Notes: generated by a model not told the origin, from the letters alone. A stretch of DNA of 64,000 bases from Fructilactobacillus ixorae (GCF_024029915.1 NZ_CP097478.1:434001-498000), one strand, 5' to 3'. Shown: positions 22,301-31,683, counted from the first letter of the stretch. Translations and numbers: made by a program.

Positions 22301-22578
22301 AGAGTGTTTCAATTTCAAAATCAAATTCGGAGTTTAAGTCAACATCGGTTTCCGAATCCGGAAGCACTTCAACTTCGCTAAGCAACTCTGTATCCACAGC
22401 AGATTCCGAAAGTACTTCAGCATCGAAACAAAGTTCTGAGAGTGTTTCAATTTCGGAAGCTAATTCCGAAGTTAAGTCAAGATCACTTTCCGAATCAGGC
22501 AGTACTTCAACATCGCTAAGCAATTCTGAATCAAAATCGGAGTTCGAAAGTACATCGGTATCGAAACAAAGTTCCTAG
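16384..22578 (+). CDS. Serine-rich repeat adhesin 2, N-terminal part ending at an in-frame TAG
   Basis: This is the second giant SRRP gene. The ATG at 16384 follows GGGAGGCGGG; longer upstream reading is unlikely because it would cross the candidate promoter. Residues about 18-55 form the SRRP signal peptide with a KxYKxGKxW-type motif (RYRMYKSGRRW) and a cleavage region near VIMAEV. A Ser/Thr-rich stretch (55-270) precedes a non-repetitive domain at about residues 275-465 (NIFMDAIDRALKLVNSSLAE, GWFNIFGNQTSNLYIWNP), the likely ligand-binding region. After that come Ser-rich repeats, with units of about 46 residues (SESNSEVKS...SASKQSSES) from about 19500. The frame stops at TAG 22576-22578, where sister repeats read GAG; reading continues in the same frame to 28278. 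Confidence 0.9.
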   Translation: MKNFNQRRFDELFANNQKVRYRMYKSGRRWLISGTATLSGAAATIWLGTPVIMAEVTPTVNRELTDKDQVLVNETSLKIPAHSATESENPSTTTSASLPTSSVSTQISTGTTEKAMDSASSVGEQQSSESQTSPVQSNQLADQPSQESTSQVAETTTKSSSSEQAVTNSTSASAHSQLEVTPATTTEQSLSDSESSTTSDNHRSESTSSTGSFDSAASQATEREQNDAQIEHSLSENQSMSLVTADSLAASTRTSELYGQALAVTNSSTAKQRSDFPTGPAGENNQLNIFMDAIDRALKLVNSSLAELGISANVDNVLSGNDYIYDGNSGSIQIRTSRGWFNIFGNQTSNLYIWNPTANGGAGAWELVGAYTTTDYNQDVTVQINPADYGLNPGDEMYFQAGVQSRDLANRVADYIISQFGNNLLDRVFRRALEDAVNAYNTVVGIANSETYSKVLGLPVVLNFPSLSASASVSLHDSLATSLSESMSTSWGSEAPRETPSQLASLSGSQATSIHESLSNLRSLSHAIEFSISYTSLEIPSLMTSASIVNSMSIQTSQLHSYTAKILGDNQLGISSSLSVKYSEEASTSYQSSLQAAQELQAQLDSQLASASDSLDLQANSAFYSTSTATSRAFQTSVQHSQSTSQSIVDASVKVSEYNSTSYSSSKSQSEYDALPWFFGRGSASRSMSVSDAYSTEYSIVDSRNLAPQSKRTSQSIATSLSQSLQGSAQLSASTSQSLTESSSASTSASISTPASVATSISQSASTAYNQSLIASLALYYASLSILGSREASDVASTSAQASTNEVRASVSASTSSSQSANQSQSQSVLGARASESSYDSASASGSASTSDWASQAAATSASRSAATSLSSQRQMDAMSTSARRSVNVSFSTSLATSQSVQMSTSASVANSMNAQSENTDSRGSESRSSSLEQSRINSFSTSRRMSQSGSASASFSLSAQQQRWRSASRSISFANKVLSNSLLTSTAQSQSASQSKLDSLSTSASQSNSHSASLSTSNRVSASQSNSESTSKLVSASTSKQNSASASASESNSEIKSTSLSESESTSTSLSNSGSKSESESASASKQSSESVSTSESNSEVKSKSVSESGSTSTSESNSEVKSASLSESGSTSISLSNSRSKLDSKSTSASKQSSESASTSESNSEVKSRSVSESDSTSISLSDSISKAKSESASASKQSSESSSTSESNSEVSSTSLSDSTSKADSESASISESNSEVSSTSVSESESDSTSTSLSNSESKVDSESTSASKQSSESVSTSESNSEVKSRSVSESGSTSTSLSNSGSKSESESTSASKQSSESVSISESNSEVKSTSVFESDSTSISLSDSISKAKSESASASKQSSESSSTSESNSEVSSTSLSDSTSKADSESASISESNSEVSSTSVSESESDSTSTSLSNSESKVDSESTSASKQSSESVSTSESNSEVKSRSVSESGSTSTSLSNSGSKSEFESTSVSKQSSESVSISESNSEVKSTSVSESDSTSTSLSNSVSIADSKSTSASKQGSESSSISESNSEVKSISLSESGSTSTSLSNSGSKADSESTSASKQSSESSSISESNSEVKSISVSESGSTSTSLSNSVSTADSESTSASKQSSESVSISEANSEVKSRSLSESGSTSTSLSNSGSKSESESASASKQSSESVSISEANSEVKSRSLSESGSTSTSLINSVSTADSESTSVSKQSSESASISESNSEFKSRSLSESGSTSTSLSNSGSKSESESTSASKQSSESSSISEANSEVKSRSVSESGSTSISLSDSTSKAESESTSDSKQSSESVSISESNSEVKSRSLSESGSTSTSLSNSGSKAELESTSASVSTSVSLNDSISKVDSESTSASKQSSESASISESNSEVSSTSVSESESDSTSTSLINSVSTADSESTSASKQSSESSSISESNSEVKSTSLSESGSTSTSLSDSGSKVDSESTSASKQSSESVSISKSNSEFKSTSVSESGSTSTSLSNSVSTADSESTSASKQSSESVSISEANSEVKSRSLSESGSTSTSLSNSESKSEFESTSVSKQSS
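19906..20901 (+). repeat. 498-base tandem duplication inside SRRP 2
   Basis: The segment starting GAATCGGACAGTACGTCAAT at 19906 recurs at 20404, exactly 498 bases (166 codons) later, and the two copies stay nearly identical to about 20901. The duplication keeps the frame. It is nested within a larger array of about 138-base units that spans roughly 19.5-27.6 kb. Confidence 0.85.
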
Positions 22579-25500
22579 AGTGTTTCAATCTCAGAATCCA
22601 ATTCGGAAGTTAAGTCGACATCGGTTTCCGAATCCGGCAGTACGTCAACTTCACTAAGCAATTCTGGATCAAAATCCGAATCAGAAAGTACCTCGGAGTC
22701 GAAGCGAAGTTCTGAAAGCAGTTCAACTTCAGAATCTAATTCCGAAGTTAGTTCAACTTCGCTGAGTGAATCGACATCAAAATCGGAGTCCGAAAGCACT
22801 TTAGCATCGAAACAAAGTTCCGAGAGTGTTTCAACTTCAGAATCCAATTCGGAAGTTAAGTCGACATCGGTTTCCGAATCTGGAAGCACTTCAACTTCGC
22901 TAAGTGACTCGACATCAAAAGCAGATTCGGAAAGTGCATCAATCTCAGAATCCAATTCCGAAGTTATTTCAACATCGGTTTCCAAATCAGAATCAGAAAG
23001 TACGTCAACTTCACTAAGCAATTCTGAATCAAAAGCGGATTCCGAAAGTACTTTAGTATCGAAACAAAGTTCCGAGAGTGTTTCAATTTCAGAATCCAAT
23101 TCGGAAGTTAAGTCAACATCGCTTTCTGAATCCGACAGTACGTCAACTTCACTAAGTGACTCGACATCAAAAGCCGAATCAGAAAGTACATCTGATTTAA
23201 AGCAAAGTTCCGAGAGTGTTTCAATTTCAGAATCCAATTCGGAAGTTAAGTCAACATCGCTTTCTGAATCCGACAGTACGTCAACTTCACTAAGTGACTC
23301 GACATCAAAAGCCGAATCAGAAAGTACATCTGATTTAAAGCAAAGTTCTGAGAGTGTTTCAATTTCAGAAGTTAATTCAGAGGTTAATTCAACCTCGCTT
23401 TCTGAATCCGACAGTACGTCAACTTCGCTAAGAAACTCTGTATCAAAAGCAGATTCCGAAAGTACGTCGGAATCAAAGCAAAGTTCTGAGAGTGTTTCAA
23501 TTTCAGAATCTAATTCAGAGTTTAATTCAAGCTCGCTTTCTGAATCCGACAGTACGTCAACTTCGCTAAGCAATTCTAGATCAAAAGTGGATTCCGAAAG
23601 TACTTCAGCATCGAAACAAGGTTCTGAGAGTACTTCAACTTCTGAATCCAATTCGGAAGTTAAGTCCACCTCGCTTTCCGAATCTGGAAGCACTTCAACT
23701 TCACTAAGCAATTCTGTATCCACAGCAGATTCCGAAAGTACCTCGGAGTCGAAGCGAAGTTCTGAAAGCAATTCAACTTCAGAATCTAATTCCGAAGTTA
23801 AGTCCACGTCGCTATCCGAATCAGAAAGTATTTCTGGATCTTTGAGTGCCTCAGCATCCAAAGCAGATTCAGAAAGTACGTCGGAATCTAAGCAAGGTTC
23901 TGAAAGTGCATCAATCTCAGAATCCAATTCGGAAGTTAAGTCAAGATCACTTTCCGAATCTGGAAGCACGTCAACTTCACTAAGCAATTCTGTATCCACA
24001 GCAGATTCCAAAAGTACTTCGGCATCGAAACAAAGTTCTGAAAGCAGTTCAACTTCAGAATCCAATTCGGAAGTTAAATCAACTTCACTTTCCGAATCTG
24101 GAAGTACGTCAACTTCGCTAAGCGATTCTGGATCAAAAGTTGATTCGGAAAGCACTTCAGCATCGAAACAAAGTTCCGAGAGTGTTTCAATTTCAAAATC
24201 AAATTCGGAGTTTAAGTCAACATCGGTTTCCGAATCCGGAAGTACTTCAATTTCACTAAGTGACTCGACATCAAAAGCAGATTCGAAAAGTACTTCGGCA
24301 TCGAAACAAGGTTCTGAGAGTTCTTCAACTTCTGAATCCAATTCAGAATTCAAATCTATTTCACTTTCCGAATCGGTCAGTACTTCAGTGCTATTAAGTG
24401 AATCAGTATCCACAGCAGATTCCGAAAGTTCGTCGGAATCAAAGCAAAGTTCCGAGAGTGTTTCAATTTCAGAATCCAATTCCGAAGTTAAGTCCACATC
24501 GCTAAGCAATTCGTTATCTACAGCAGATTCCGAAAGCACTTTTGCCTCGAAGCAAATTTCTGAGAGTGCTTCAACCTCAGAATCTAATTCCGAAGTTAAG
24601 TCCACATCGATTTCCGAATCCGGAAGTACGTCAACTTCGCTAAGCAATTCTGGATCAAAAGTTGCTTCAGAAAGTACTTCAGCATCGAAACAAAGTTCTG
24701 AGAATGCTTCGACTTCAGAATCTAATTCCGAAATTAAGTCCACATCACTTTCCATATCAGGAAGTATTTCTGGATCTATGAGTGCCTCAGCATCCAAAGC
24801 AGATTCAGAAAGTACGTCTGAATCTAAGCAAGGTTCTGAAAGTGCATCAATTTCAGAATCCAATTCGGAAGTTAAGTCCACATCGCTTTCTGATTATGAA
24901 AGTACGTCAACTTCACTAAGTGAGTCGACATTAGCATCGAAACAAGGTTCTGAGAGTTCTTCAACTTCTGAATCCAATTCAGAATTCAAATCTATTTCAC
25001 TTTCCGAATCGGTCAGTACTTCAGTACTGTTAAGTGAATCAGTATCAACAGCAGATTCCGAAAGTACGTCGGAATCAAAGCAAAGTTCTGAGAATGCTTC
25101 GACTTCAGAATCCAATTCGGAAGTTAAGTCAACATCACTTTCCAGAACAGGAAGTATTTCTGGATCTATGAGTGCCTCAGCATCCACAGCAGATTCGGAA
25201 AGTACTTCGGCATCGAAAATAAGTTCCGAGAGTGCTTCAATTTCGGAAGCTAATTCCGAAGTTAAGTCGGTTTCATTATCCGAATCCGGAAGTACGTTAA
25301 CTTCGCTAAGCAATTCTGGATCAAAATCAGATTCCGAAAGTACATCGGCATCGAAAATAAGTTCCGAGAGTGCTTTAATTTCAGAATCCAATTCCGAAGT
25401 TAAGTCGGCTTCATTATCCGAATCCGGAAGTACGTCAACTTCGCTAAGCAATTCTGGATCAAAATTGAATTCCGAAAGCACATCGGCATCGAAACAAAGT

Positions 25501-28278
25501 TCTGAGAGTTCTTCAATTTCAGAATCCAATTCCGAAGTTAAGTCGGCTTCATTATCCGAATCCGGAAGTACGTCAACTTCGCTAAGCAATTCTGGATCAA
25601 AAGTTAATTCAGAAAGTACTTCTGCGTCGCAGCAAAGTTCTGAGAGTGCTTCAGCCTCAGAATATAATTCCGAAGTTAAGTCCACATCGATTTCCGAATC
25701 CGGAAGTACGTCAACTTCGCTAAGCAATTCTGGATCAAAAGTTGCTTCAGAAAGTACTTCAGCATCGAAACAAAGTTTTGAGAGTGCTTCGACTTCAGAA
25801 TCCAATTCGGAAGTTAAGTCCACATCACTTTCCAGATCAGGAAGTATTTCTGGATCTATGAGTGCCTCAGCATCCACAGCAGATTCGGAAAGTACTTCGG
25901 CATCGAAACAAGGTTCTGAAAGCAGTTCAACTTCAGAATCCAATTCGGAAGTTAAGTCCATATCGGTTTCCGAATCTGGAAGCACGTCAACTTTGCTAAG
26001 TGACTCGACATCAAAAGCAAACTCAGAAAGCACTTCTGCGTCTAAGCAAGGTTCTGAAAGTGAATCAATCTCAAAATCCAATTCCGAAGTTAGTTCAACA
26101 TCGGTTTCCGAATCCGGAAGTACGTCGATTTCGCTGAGTGACTCGACATCAAAAGCCGAATCAGAAAGTACATCTGAATCAAATCAAAGTTCTGAGAGTA
26201 GTTCAATTTCAGAATCTAATTCCGAAGTTAAGTCAAAATTGGTTTCCGAATCAGAATCCGACAGTACGTCAACTTCACTAAGCAATTCTGAATCAAAAGT
26301 TGATTCAGAAAGTACTTCAGCATCGAAACAAAGTTCCGAGAGTGTTTCAATTTCAGAATCCAATTCGGAAGTTAAGTCAACATCGCTTTCTGAATCTGGA
26401 AGCACTTCAACTTCGCTAAGTGACTCGACATCAAAAGCAGATTCGGAAAGTGCATCAATCTCAGAATCCAATTCCAAAGTTAGTTCAACATCGGTTTCCG
26501 AATCAGAATCCGACAGTATGTCAACTTCACTAAGCAATTCTGAATCAAAAGTTGATTCAGAAAGTACTTCAGCATCGAAACAAAGTTCCGAGAGTGTTTC
26601 AATTTCAGAAGTTAATTCAGAGGTTAATTCAACCTCGCTTTCTGAATCCGACAGTACGTCAACTTCACTAAGTGACTCGACATCAAAAGCCGATTCAGAA
26701 AGTACATCTGATTTAAAGCAAAGTTCCGAGAGTGTTTCAATTTCAGAAGTTAATTCAGAGGTTAATTCAACCTCGCTTTCTGAATCCGACAGTACGTCAA
26801 CTTCGCTAAGAAACTCTGTATCCACAGAAGATTCCGAAAGTACATCGGCATCGAAACAAAGTTCCGAGAGTGTTTCAATTTCAGAATCCAATTCTGAGGT
26901 TAAGTCAACATCACTTTCTGAATCCGGCAGTACGTCAACTTCGTTAAGCGATTCTTTATCCACAGCAGATTCCGAAAGCAATTCTGCATCTAAACAAAGT
27001 TCCGAGAGTGTTTCAATTTCAGAATCCAATTCCGAAGTTAAGTCGGCTTCATTATCCGAATCCGGAAGTACATCAACTTCACTAAGTGAGTCGACATCAG
27101 CATCGAAAATAAGTTCCGAGAGTGCTTCAATTTCAGAATCCAATTCTGAGTTTAAGTCCGCATCGGTTTCCGAATCTGGAAGCACTTCAACTTCGCTAAG
27201 TGACTCGACATCAAAAGTAGATTCGAAAAGTACATCAGCATCGAAAATAAGCTCTGAAAGTTCATCAATTTCAGAATCTAATTCGGAAATTAAGTCAAGA
27301 TTACTTTCCGAATCCGGAAGTACGTCAACTTTGCTAAGCAATTCTGGATCAAAATTGAATTCCGAAAGTACATCGGAATCGAAACAAAGTTCTGAAAGTT
27401 CATCAATTTCAGAATCTAATTCGGAAGTTAAGTCAAGATTACTTTCCGAATCGGATAGTACGTTTGCATCTTCAAGTTACTCTATATCAAAATTAGACTC
27501 CGAAAGCATCTCTGCATCGAAGCAAAGCTCCGAAAGAACTTCAGCTTCTGATGCTAATTCGGATGTTAAATCGATTTCACTTTCCGAATCGTTGAGTGAA
27601 TCAACTTCATCGAGGGTTTCGACATCCAAAGCAGATTCAGAAAGCACCTCAGCGTCGAAGCAGAGTTCTGGAAGTATTTCGATTTCTCAATCAAATTCGT
27701 TAGTAGCCTCGACTTCATGGTCTGTATCGGAGCAGACTTCTACAAGCAGCACCACTTTTGAACAAGCTACAGAAACGAATACAAAGATTTTCTCACCAAC
27801 TGTTACAAGTGATGGCGGGTCAGTGAACCCGGTTAGAGTTAGCAACGTTGGACAACCCCGGCAGCAACTAGGAACGCCAACTAATGCCACTAGTGGACAA
27901 TCTAGTACCCAATTTGCAAATAACCATTACCAAGGGGTATCACAACCACAAGCAGGAGGAAATAATGTTAATGGGATTTTGCAGGCCAGTGATCAGCCGG
28001 TTGCCCAGACCATTACCGGTCTTGCTCATCCTAGTGGAACGGGGAACGTTGCTAGTCTAGCAAGTTCGCAGTCGATTCCAGCTACCAACAGAACCACGCA
28101 GCAACGGTTAACGAAGACTAAGCATCCCACTGCAATTAACCGGCATCATCAGGCAGCGCATGTGCGTAGAAGTGGCCTAGGTGAGCACGCCGTTAGTTTT
28201 GGGGTAGCAGGTGCTACGGGCTTGTTATTCCTCGCTCATCTAGGAAGACAACTCAGAAAGAAACATCATAAACGCTAG
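22579..28278 (+). pseudogene. Serine-rich repeat adhesin 2, C-terminal part downstream of the premature stop
   Basis: The same reading frame as the N-terminal part stays open from 22579 to the TAA-less repeats and on to TAG 28276-28278, giving 1,899 codons before the stop. The first possible in-frame start is a GTG at 23587 within the repeats, with no ribosome binding site, so independent translation is unlikely. The repeats end near 27650. They are followed by a Thr/Gln/Gly-rich linker, a basic stretch (TKHPTAINRHHQAAHVRRSG) and a hydrophobic segment (HAVSFGVAGATGLLFLAHLG) with a basic tail RKKHHKR. This resembles a wall-anchor region but has no LPXTG. Without the stop the protein would be about 3,964 residues. 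Confidence 0.85.
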
Positions 28279-28296
28279 TTCAGTTGATTAGGCAGC

Positions 28297-28331
28297 AAAA
28301 AAGACCTCGTGATTTTCACGGGGTCTTTTTT
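28297..28331. terminator. Bidirectional terminator between SRRP 2 and the M20 peptidase
   Basis: AAAAAAGACCTCGTGA / TCACGGGGTCTTTTTT forms a hairpin with A-runs and T-runs on both flanks. It can stop SRRP 2 transcripts on the plus strand and the convergent peptidase gene on the minus strand, whose stop codon it touches. Confidence 0.88.
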
Positions 28332-29478
28332 AGTGGTTAGTGTTGACGCCATTGTTAAGCATCAGCTGTTGGTAAATGTCAATGAAGTTGAAGTACATTT
28401 GTTTATCGATGTACTCATCTGCACTGTGTAGAGATTGATTGCCAGGGCCAAAGATCATGAAGGGGAAGTCCTCCGCTTGATTAACTAAGAATTTGGCGGC
28501 ATCTGTCGTATAGGTTCCACCAAAGGTTGAAATTGGGTGTCCTGAGACCTGTGCTCCAACTTGCTGACCACGTTTTACCAGTTGATTTTCAGCTTGACCA
28601 TCGACAGGGGGCAAATTCATGAGCACCCGTACGTCAAATTGATACTTCGAAGCTTGGTGCTGCAACTGGTTTACAGCGGCTTGAATGGTGTCGAGGACGG
28701 CAGCATTATCAAATTTATCGATGGTGCGGGCGTTTAAAGCGACCGTTGCCGTTCCTGGAATGGAATTAACCTGGTCGCCACCGCTTAACACCGTAAAATT
28801 AAATAAAAAGTCGCCGGTCGCGGGATCAGTGGCGTGAATTTGGCTCATTCGTTGGTTAATAATTGTGAGGAGATCCAACAAGTTCTGAACGGCATTATTG
28901 CCGAGCTGCGGCATTGAACTGTGGGCAACCTGGCCCTTGGCTTCAATCTGGACATCAAGCGAGCCCTTGTGCGCATAGCAAATTTGATAGCCGGTTGGTT
29001 CACCAATAATTAGGGCTGAGGCATCGTCCAGATATCCCTGGTTGGTGAGTTGTTCGGCACCGTATTCACCGACTTCTTCACCAACCGTTAGGAGAAACCG
29101 CACAGTACCGGGAAGGGGAGTCTGACTTTCTTTAAGGTCAATCATGGCGATTACCATGGCAGCCAGACTACTCTTCATATCGCAGGCGCCACGGCCGTAT
29201 AGTTTGCCATTCTTTTCGGTAAGGATGAATGGATCGGTATCCCAGTCACCACCCGCCGCAACCACGTCGGCATGGCCACTAAAAACGGTAACCGGCGTTC
29301 CCTGACCAATTTCGGCCACAAGATTGGCACGCCCAGGCGCATATTCAACTTGGTTTGTCGGAATGTCGTGCTTGGCAAACACTCGGCCGAGGTAGTCCGC
29401 AACTTCTTCTTCGTGATCATTGACGGATTGAATGGCAACTAAGTCCGCCAGCAGTTGGATTCTTTCGGTTGGGTTCAT
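28330..29478 (-). CDS. M20 family metallopeptidase / ArgE-DapE-type deacylase
   Basis: This 382-residue cytosolic zinc enzyme is of the ArgE/DapE/ACY1/CPG2 family, which hydrolyses N-acyl amino acids or small peptides. Metal-binding and catalytic motifs are present: FSGHADVVAAGG (His and Asp) near residue 66, GRGACDMKSSLAAMV near residue 95, and TVGEEVGEYGA (catalytic Glu pair) near residue 130. A dimerisation domain follows, and FGPGNQSLHSADEYI near the C terminus supplies the last His. The ATG is preceded on the minus strand by AAAGGA. A second, similar enzyme is encoded at 31706-32932. The exact substrate cannot be told from sequence; succinyl-diaminopimelate or N-acetylornithine are family options. 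Confidence 0.88.
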   Translation of the reverse strand: MNPTERIQLLADLVAIQSVNDHEEEVADYLGRVFAKHDIPTNQVEYAPGRANLVAEIGQGTPVTVFSGHADVVAAGGDWDTDPFILTEKNGKLYGRGACDMKSSLAAMVIAMIDLKESQTPLPGTVRFLLTVGEEVGEYGAEQLTNQGYLDDASALIIGEPTGYQICYAHKGSLDVQIEAKGQVAHSSMPQLGNNAVQNLLDLLTIINQRMSQIHATDPATGDFLFNFTVLSGGDQVNSIPGTATVALNARTIDKFDNAAVLDTIQAAVNQLQHQASKYQFDVRVLMNLPPVDGQAENQLVKRGQQVGAQVSGHPISTFGGTYTTDAAKFLVNQAEDFPFMIFGPGNQSLHSADEYIDKQMYFNFIDIYQQLMLNNGVNTNH

Positions 29479-29618
29479 AGTAGTCGTCCTTTCTTTTTCT
29501 ACTAGGATAACCGAAACCGTCGAAAAGTCAATTTAGTTGTGATTAATTAAAATCAATCTGGTTGCTAGCGGTTAAATTGGTTAGAATAGGGATGGATAAG
29601 CTAAAGGGAGCAAAAGGA

Positions 29619-30308
29619 ATGACAAAAAAGATTTTGGTAGTTGAAACAAATGTGGCTAATTTTGCCGGGACAAATCATCTAACTGGTTTATGGTTAGGCG
29701 AGTCGGCAGAATTTGTTGCTAAGGTGCAAGCCGCAGGGTTAGCAGTCGATTATGTTAGTCCCAGCGGGGGTTACGTTCCGTTGGATCCGCGGAGTATGAA
29801 ACCTAATTACGTTGATGACAACACGTTACGGACGTACTTAACCCATGATTATCAAACGCGGGGGTTAGCGGAGACCTTAAAGCCCGACCAGGTTAATCCG
29901 GCTGATTACGTGGCACTCTACTTTACTGGGGGTCACGGGGTGATGTTTGATTTTCCTAATAATTCGGAATTACAGGGACTGGCGAAAACGGTTTATGGGA
30001 ATGGTGGCTACCTTTGTACGGTTTGCCACGGCATTGCCGGGCTCTTGAACGTTAAGTTAGCGGACGGGAACTACTTAATTGCCGGGAAAAAGGTTACGGG
30101 TTTTACGACTAGCGAAGAATTACTGAGTGGAAATTCAAAACGAGTTCCGTTTCTAAATGAAAAGGTCGCCACTAGTCACGGCGCCCAGTTTGTCAAAGAA
30201 CGAGCGTTTAAACGTTTTGTCGTGCAGGATGGTCAATTAATCACGGGGCAGAATCCGGCGTCACCGCAGGCAGTTGCTGATCAGTTATTAACTAATCTCC
30301 AGGCGTAG
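29619..30308 (+). CDS. DJ-1/PfpI family protein
   Basis: This 229-residue protein belongs to the DJ-1/PfpI (type 1 glutamine amidotransferase-like) superfamily, closest in style to the Hsp31-like branch. The nucleophile elbow is seen in GGYLCTVCHGIAGLLN, with the reactive Cys followed directly by His near residue 125. YFTGGHGVMFDFPNN upstream contributes the Glu/Asp-His environment. Family members act as glyoxalases, deglycases or stress chaperones; which applies here is not decidable from sequence. A TTG further upstream is possible, but the ATG at 29619 has AAAGGGAG 8 bases before it. Confidence 0.85.
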   Translation: MTKKILVVETNVANFAGTNHLTGLWLGESAEFVAKVQAAGLAVDYVSPSGGYVPLDPRSMKPNYVDDNTLRTYLTHDYQTRGLAETLKPDQVNPADYVALYFTGGHGVMFDFPNNSELQGLAKTVYGNGGYLCTVCHGIAGLLNVKLADGNYLIAGKKVTGFTTSEELLSGNSKRVPFLNEKVATSHGAQFVKERAFKRFVVQDGQLITGQNPASPQAVADQLLTNLQA

Positions 30309-30343
30309 GTAGATATCCGGATGACAGAAAGGGGTCGGGCACC

Positions 30344-31000
30344 ATTAAACAGAGTAAACAATCACACCGCGCATTGACTAACTGGGGGCTTCGCGTGGCC
30401 ACCGTGATTTGGATTCTGTTATTCCTCAGCTTTTTTACGTGGGGAATTCATCTGTATGCAGAACGCGATCAGAGCAGCGACCGGTTAGCCTTTGTTAGTT
30501 CGTTAATTGGGTTTTCCGGGATTATTTTTCCGGGATTGTGGTCAGTGGCAAACCTACGGACACAACTCCGCGCCGAGCGCCGCAATAGTTTCGATGCCTC
30601 GCTTGGCTTGGAAAAGTATCAGGGTTATTCCGAGATTTCTCGGGAGTTAATCACGGTGGGCCGCAAGCTTCCGACGTTGCCACTGACACGGGAACACGAA
30701 CTAGAAAGTTATAACGACGATCTCAATAAAACGTTAACTTTTAATGAGGACTATTTTAACTTGCTCGAGGTTTCCTCTGACCGGAGCCACGATGAGCAGT
30801 TGGTAACGCAGTTTCAACAGCGCCACCACACGATTTGGACGCAATGGCAACAGTTAGCGGCTCTGCTACAACAAGTTGGAAACGATCAGCCCACGGAACC
30901 GCAGCATCAAGTGATTAAGCAGCAGACCCAGCAGTTACGGCAGTCCCTGGGCGATCTCTCGTTGTTTGTCATGCGGTGTGCTAACAGCCAATTAGAGTAA
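30344..31000 (+). CDS. Hypothetical two-segment membrane protein, possible ATT start
   Basis: I do not recognise this family. The protein begins with a basic stretch, then two membrane helices (VATVIWILLFLSFFTWGIHLY and LAFVSSLIGFSGIIFPGLWSV) and a cytoplasmic, helical, Gln-rich tail with several coiled-coil-like stretches. The only standard start in frame near the N terminus is a TTG at 30374, which has no ribosome binding site. Ten codons upstream an ATT at 30344 stands 9 bases after GAAAGGGG (30327-30334) and would give the N terminus MKQSKQSHRALTNWG, with positive charges before the first helix. I therefore place the start at 30344, with the TTG as alternative. Confidence 0.6.
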   Translation: MKQSKQSHRALTNWGLRVATVIWILLFLSFFTWGIHLYAERDQSSDRLAFVSSLIGFSGIIFPGLWSVANLRTQLRAERRNSFDASLGLEKYQGYSEISRELITVGRKLPTLPLTREHELESYNDDLNKTLTFNEDYFNLLEVSSDRSHDEQLVTQFQQRHHTIWTQWQQLAALLQQVGNDQPTEPQHQVIKQQTQQLRQSLGDLSLFVMRCANSQLE

Positions 31001-31028
31001 GCCGGTGCAAAGAGGACCGGTAATTTTT

Positions 31029-31072
31029 CCAAGCTAAATCCGAACATTATGTTTGAATTTAGCTTTTTTTCG
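31029..31072 (+). terminator. Rho-independent terminator
   Basis: AAGCTAAAT ... ATTTAGCTTTTTTT forms a hairpin with a T-run after the two-helix membrane protein gene. A smaller hairpin (CCGGTGC...GGACCGGTAATTTTT) lies just before it. Confidence 0.8.
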
Positions 31073-31158
31073 GCTGATTTTCATTTGACTTCCATTCAAA
31101 ATGAGCTATACTAACAAAAATTACTGACAAACAGACTACGTTGAATATTGGAGTTCGC

Positions 31159-31683
31159 ATGACGACTGAAATTAAACATCTAACCAACGAGCCACAAATG
31201 GTAACAGAATTACACGATTTAATCGTTAATACTTTTTGGGATACCTACCGTGGCTCGAGTGCGGATGCTAACATCGCTGCTTATTTGGACCAGGAGTATT
31301 CGCCAGCGCGGATTAAGGAACAGTTAGCAGAAGCTAATTGTGCCTTTTACTTTATTATGGTCGATGGTAAAATTGGTGGTTACATGAAACTCAATTTTGG
31401 AGAGGCCCAAACCGAGGATTACGATGGCAAGTCGATGGAAGTAGAAAAGCTTTATGTACTGCCAGAATTTAAACGGCACGGATTTGGGACCCAACTGTTG
31501 GAATTTGCGGAACAAGTAGCACGTGCGCGTGCGGCCGACTACATGTGGCTGGGAGTGTGGAGTGAGAACGAAAAAGCGAAGGCCTTTTATCATGAAATTG
31601 GCTTTCGGCAAACGACGACCCATACCTTTAAATTGGGGGATGATCCGCAAACCGATTTGGTTCTCGTCAAAAAATTAAAATAA
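31159..31683 (+). CDS. GNAT family N-acetyltransferase
   Basis: This 174-residue acetyl-CoA-dependent acetyltransferase has the GNAT fold. The acetyl-CoA pyrophosphate-binding loop is LPEFKRHGFGTQLLEFAEQ (R-x-x-G-x-G/A-type) around residues 104-122, after the beta-strand MEVEKLYV. A C-terminal WLGVWSENEKAKAFYHEIGF motif is typical of the RimI/PaiA-like branch. A TTG at 31141 is in frame, but the ATG at 31159 has GGAG five bases upstream and gives a normal family N terminus. The substrate is unknown; polyamines or protein N termini are possible. Confidence 0.85.
   Translation: MTTEIKHLTNEPQMVTELHDLIVNTFWDTYRGSSADANIAAYLDQEYSPARIKEQLAEANCAFYFIMVDGKIGGYMKLNFGEAQTEDYDGKSMEVEKLYVLPEFKRHGFGTQLLEFAEQVARARAADYMWLGVWSENEKAKAFYHEIGFRQTTTHTFKLGDDPQTDLVLVKKLK

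Noticed and set aside
19224..27341. Very long minus-strand open frames (up to about 1,100 codons) opposite SRRP 2, with acidic Leu/Ser/Glu-rich products
   Set aside because: They mirror the plus-strand codon bias (TCA, TCG, AGT and GAA rarely create stops on the opposite strand); they have no ribosome binding site, and the repeat period is the same as that of the sense gene.
19400..27650. CRISPR array suggested by regularly repeated short sequences
   Set aside because: The repeats are in-frame codons of a Ser-rich protein with units of about 138 bases and no unique spacers between identical palindromic repeats.
23587..28278. Independent gene starting at GTG 23587
   Set aside because: The start lies in the middle of the Ser repeats in the same frame as SRRP 2, with no promoter or ribosome binding site; it is the tail of the interrupted gene.
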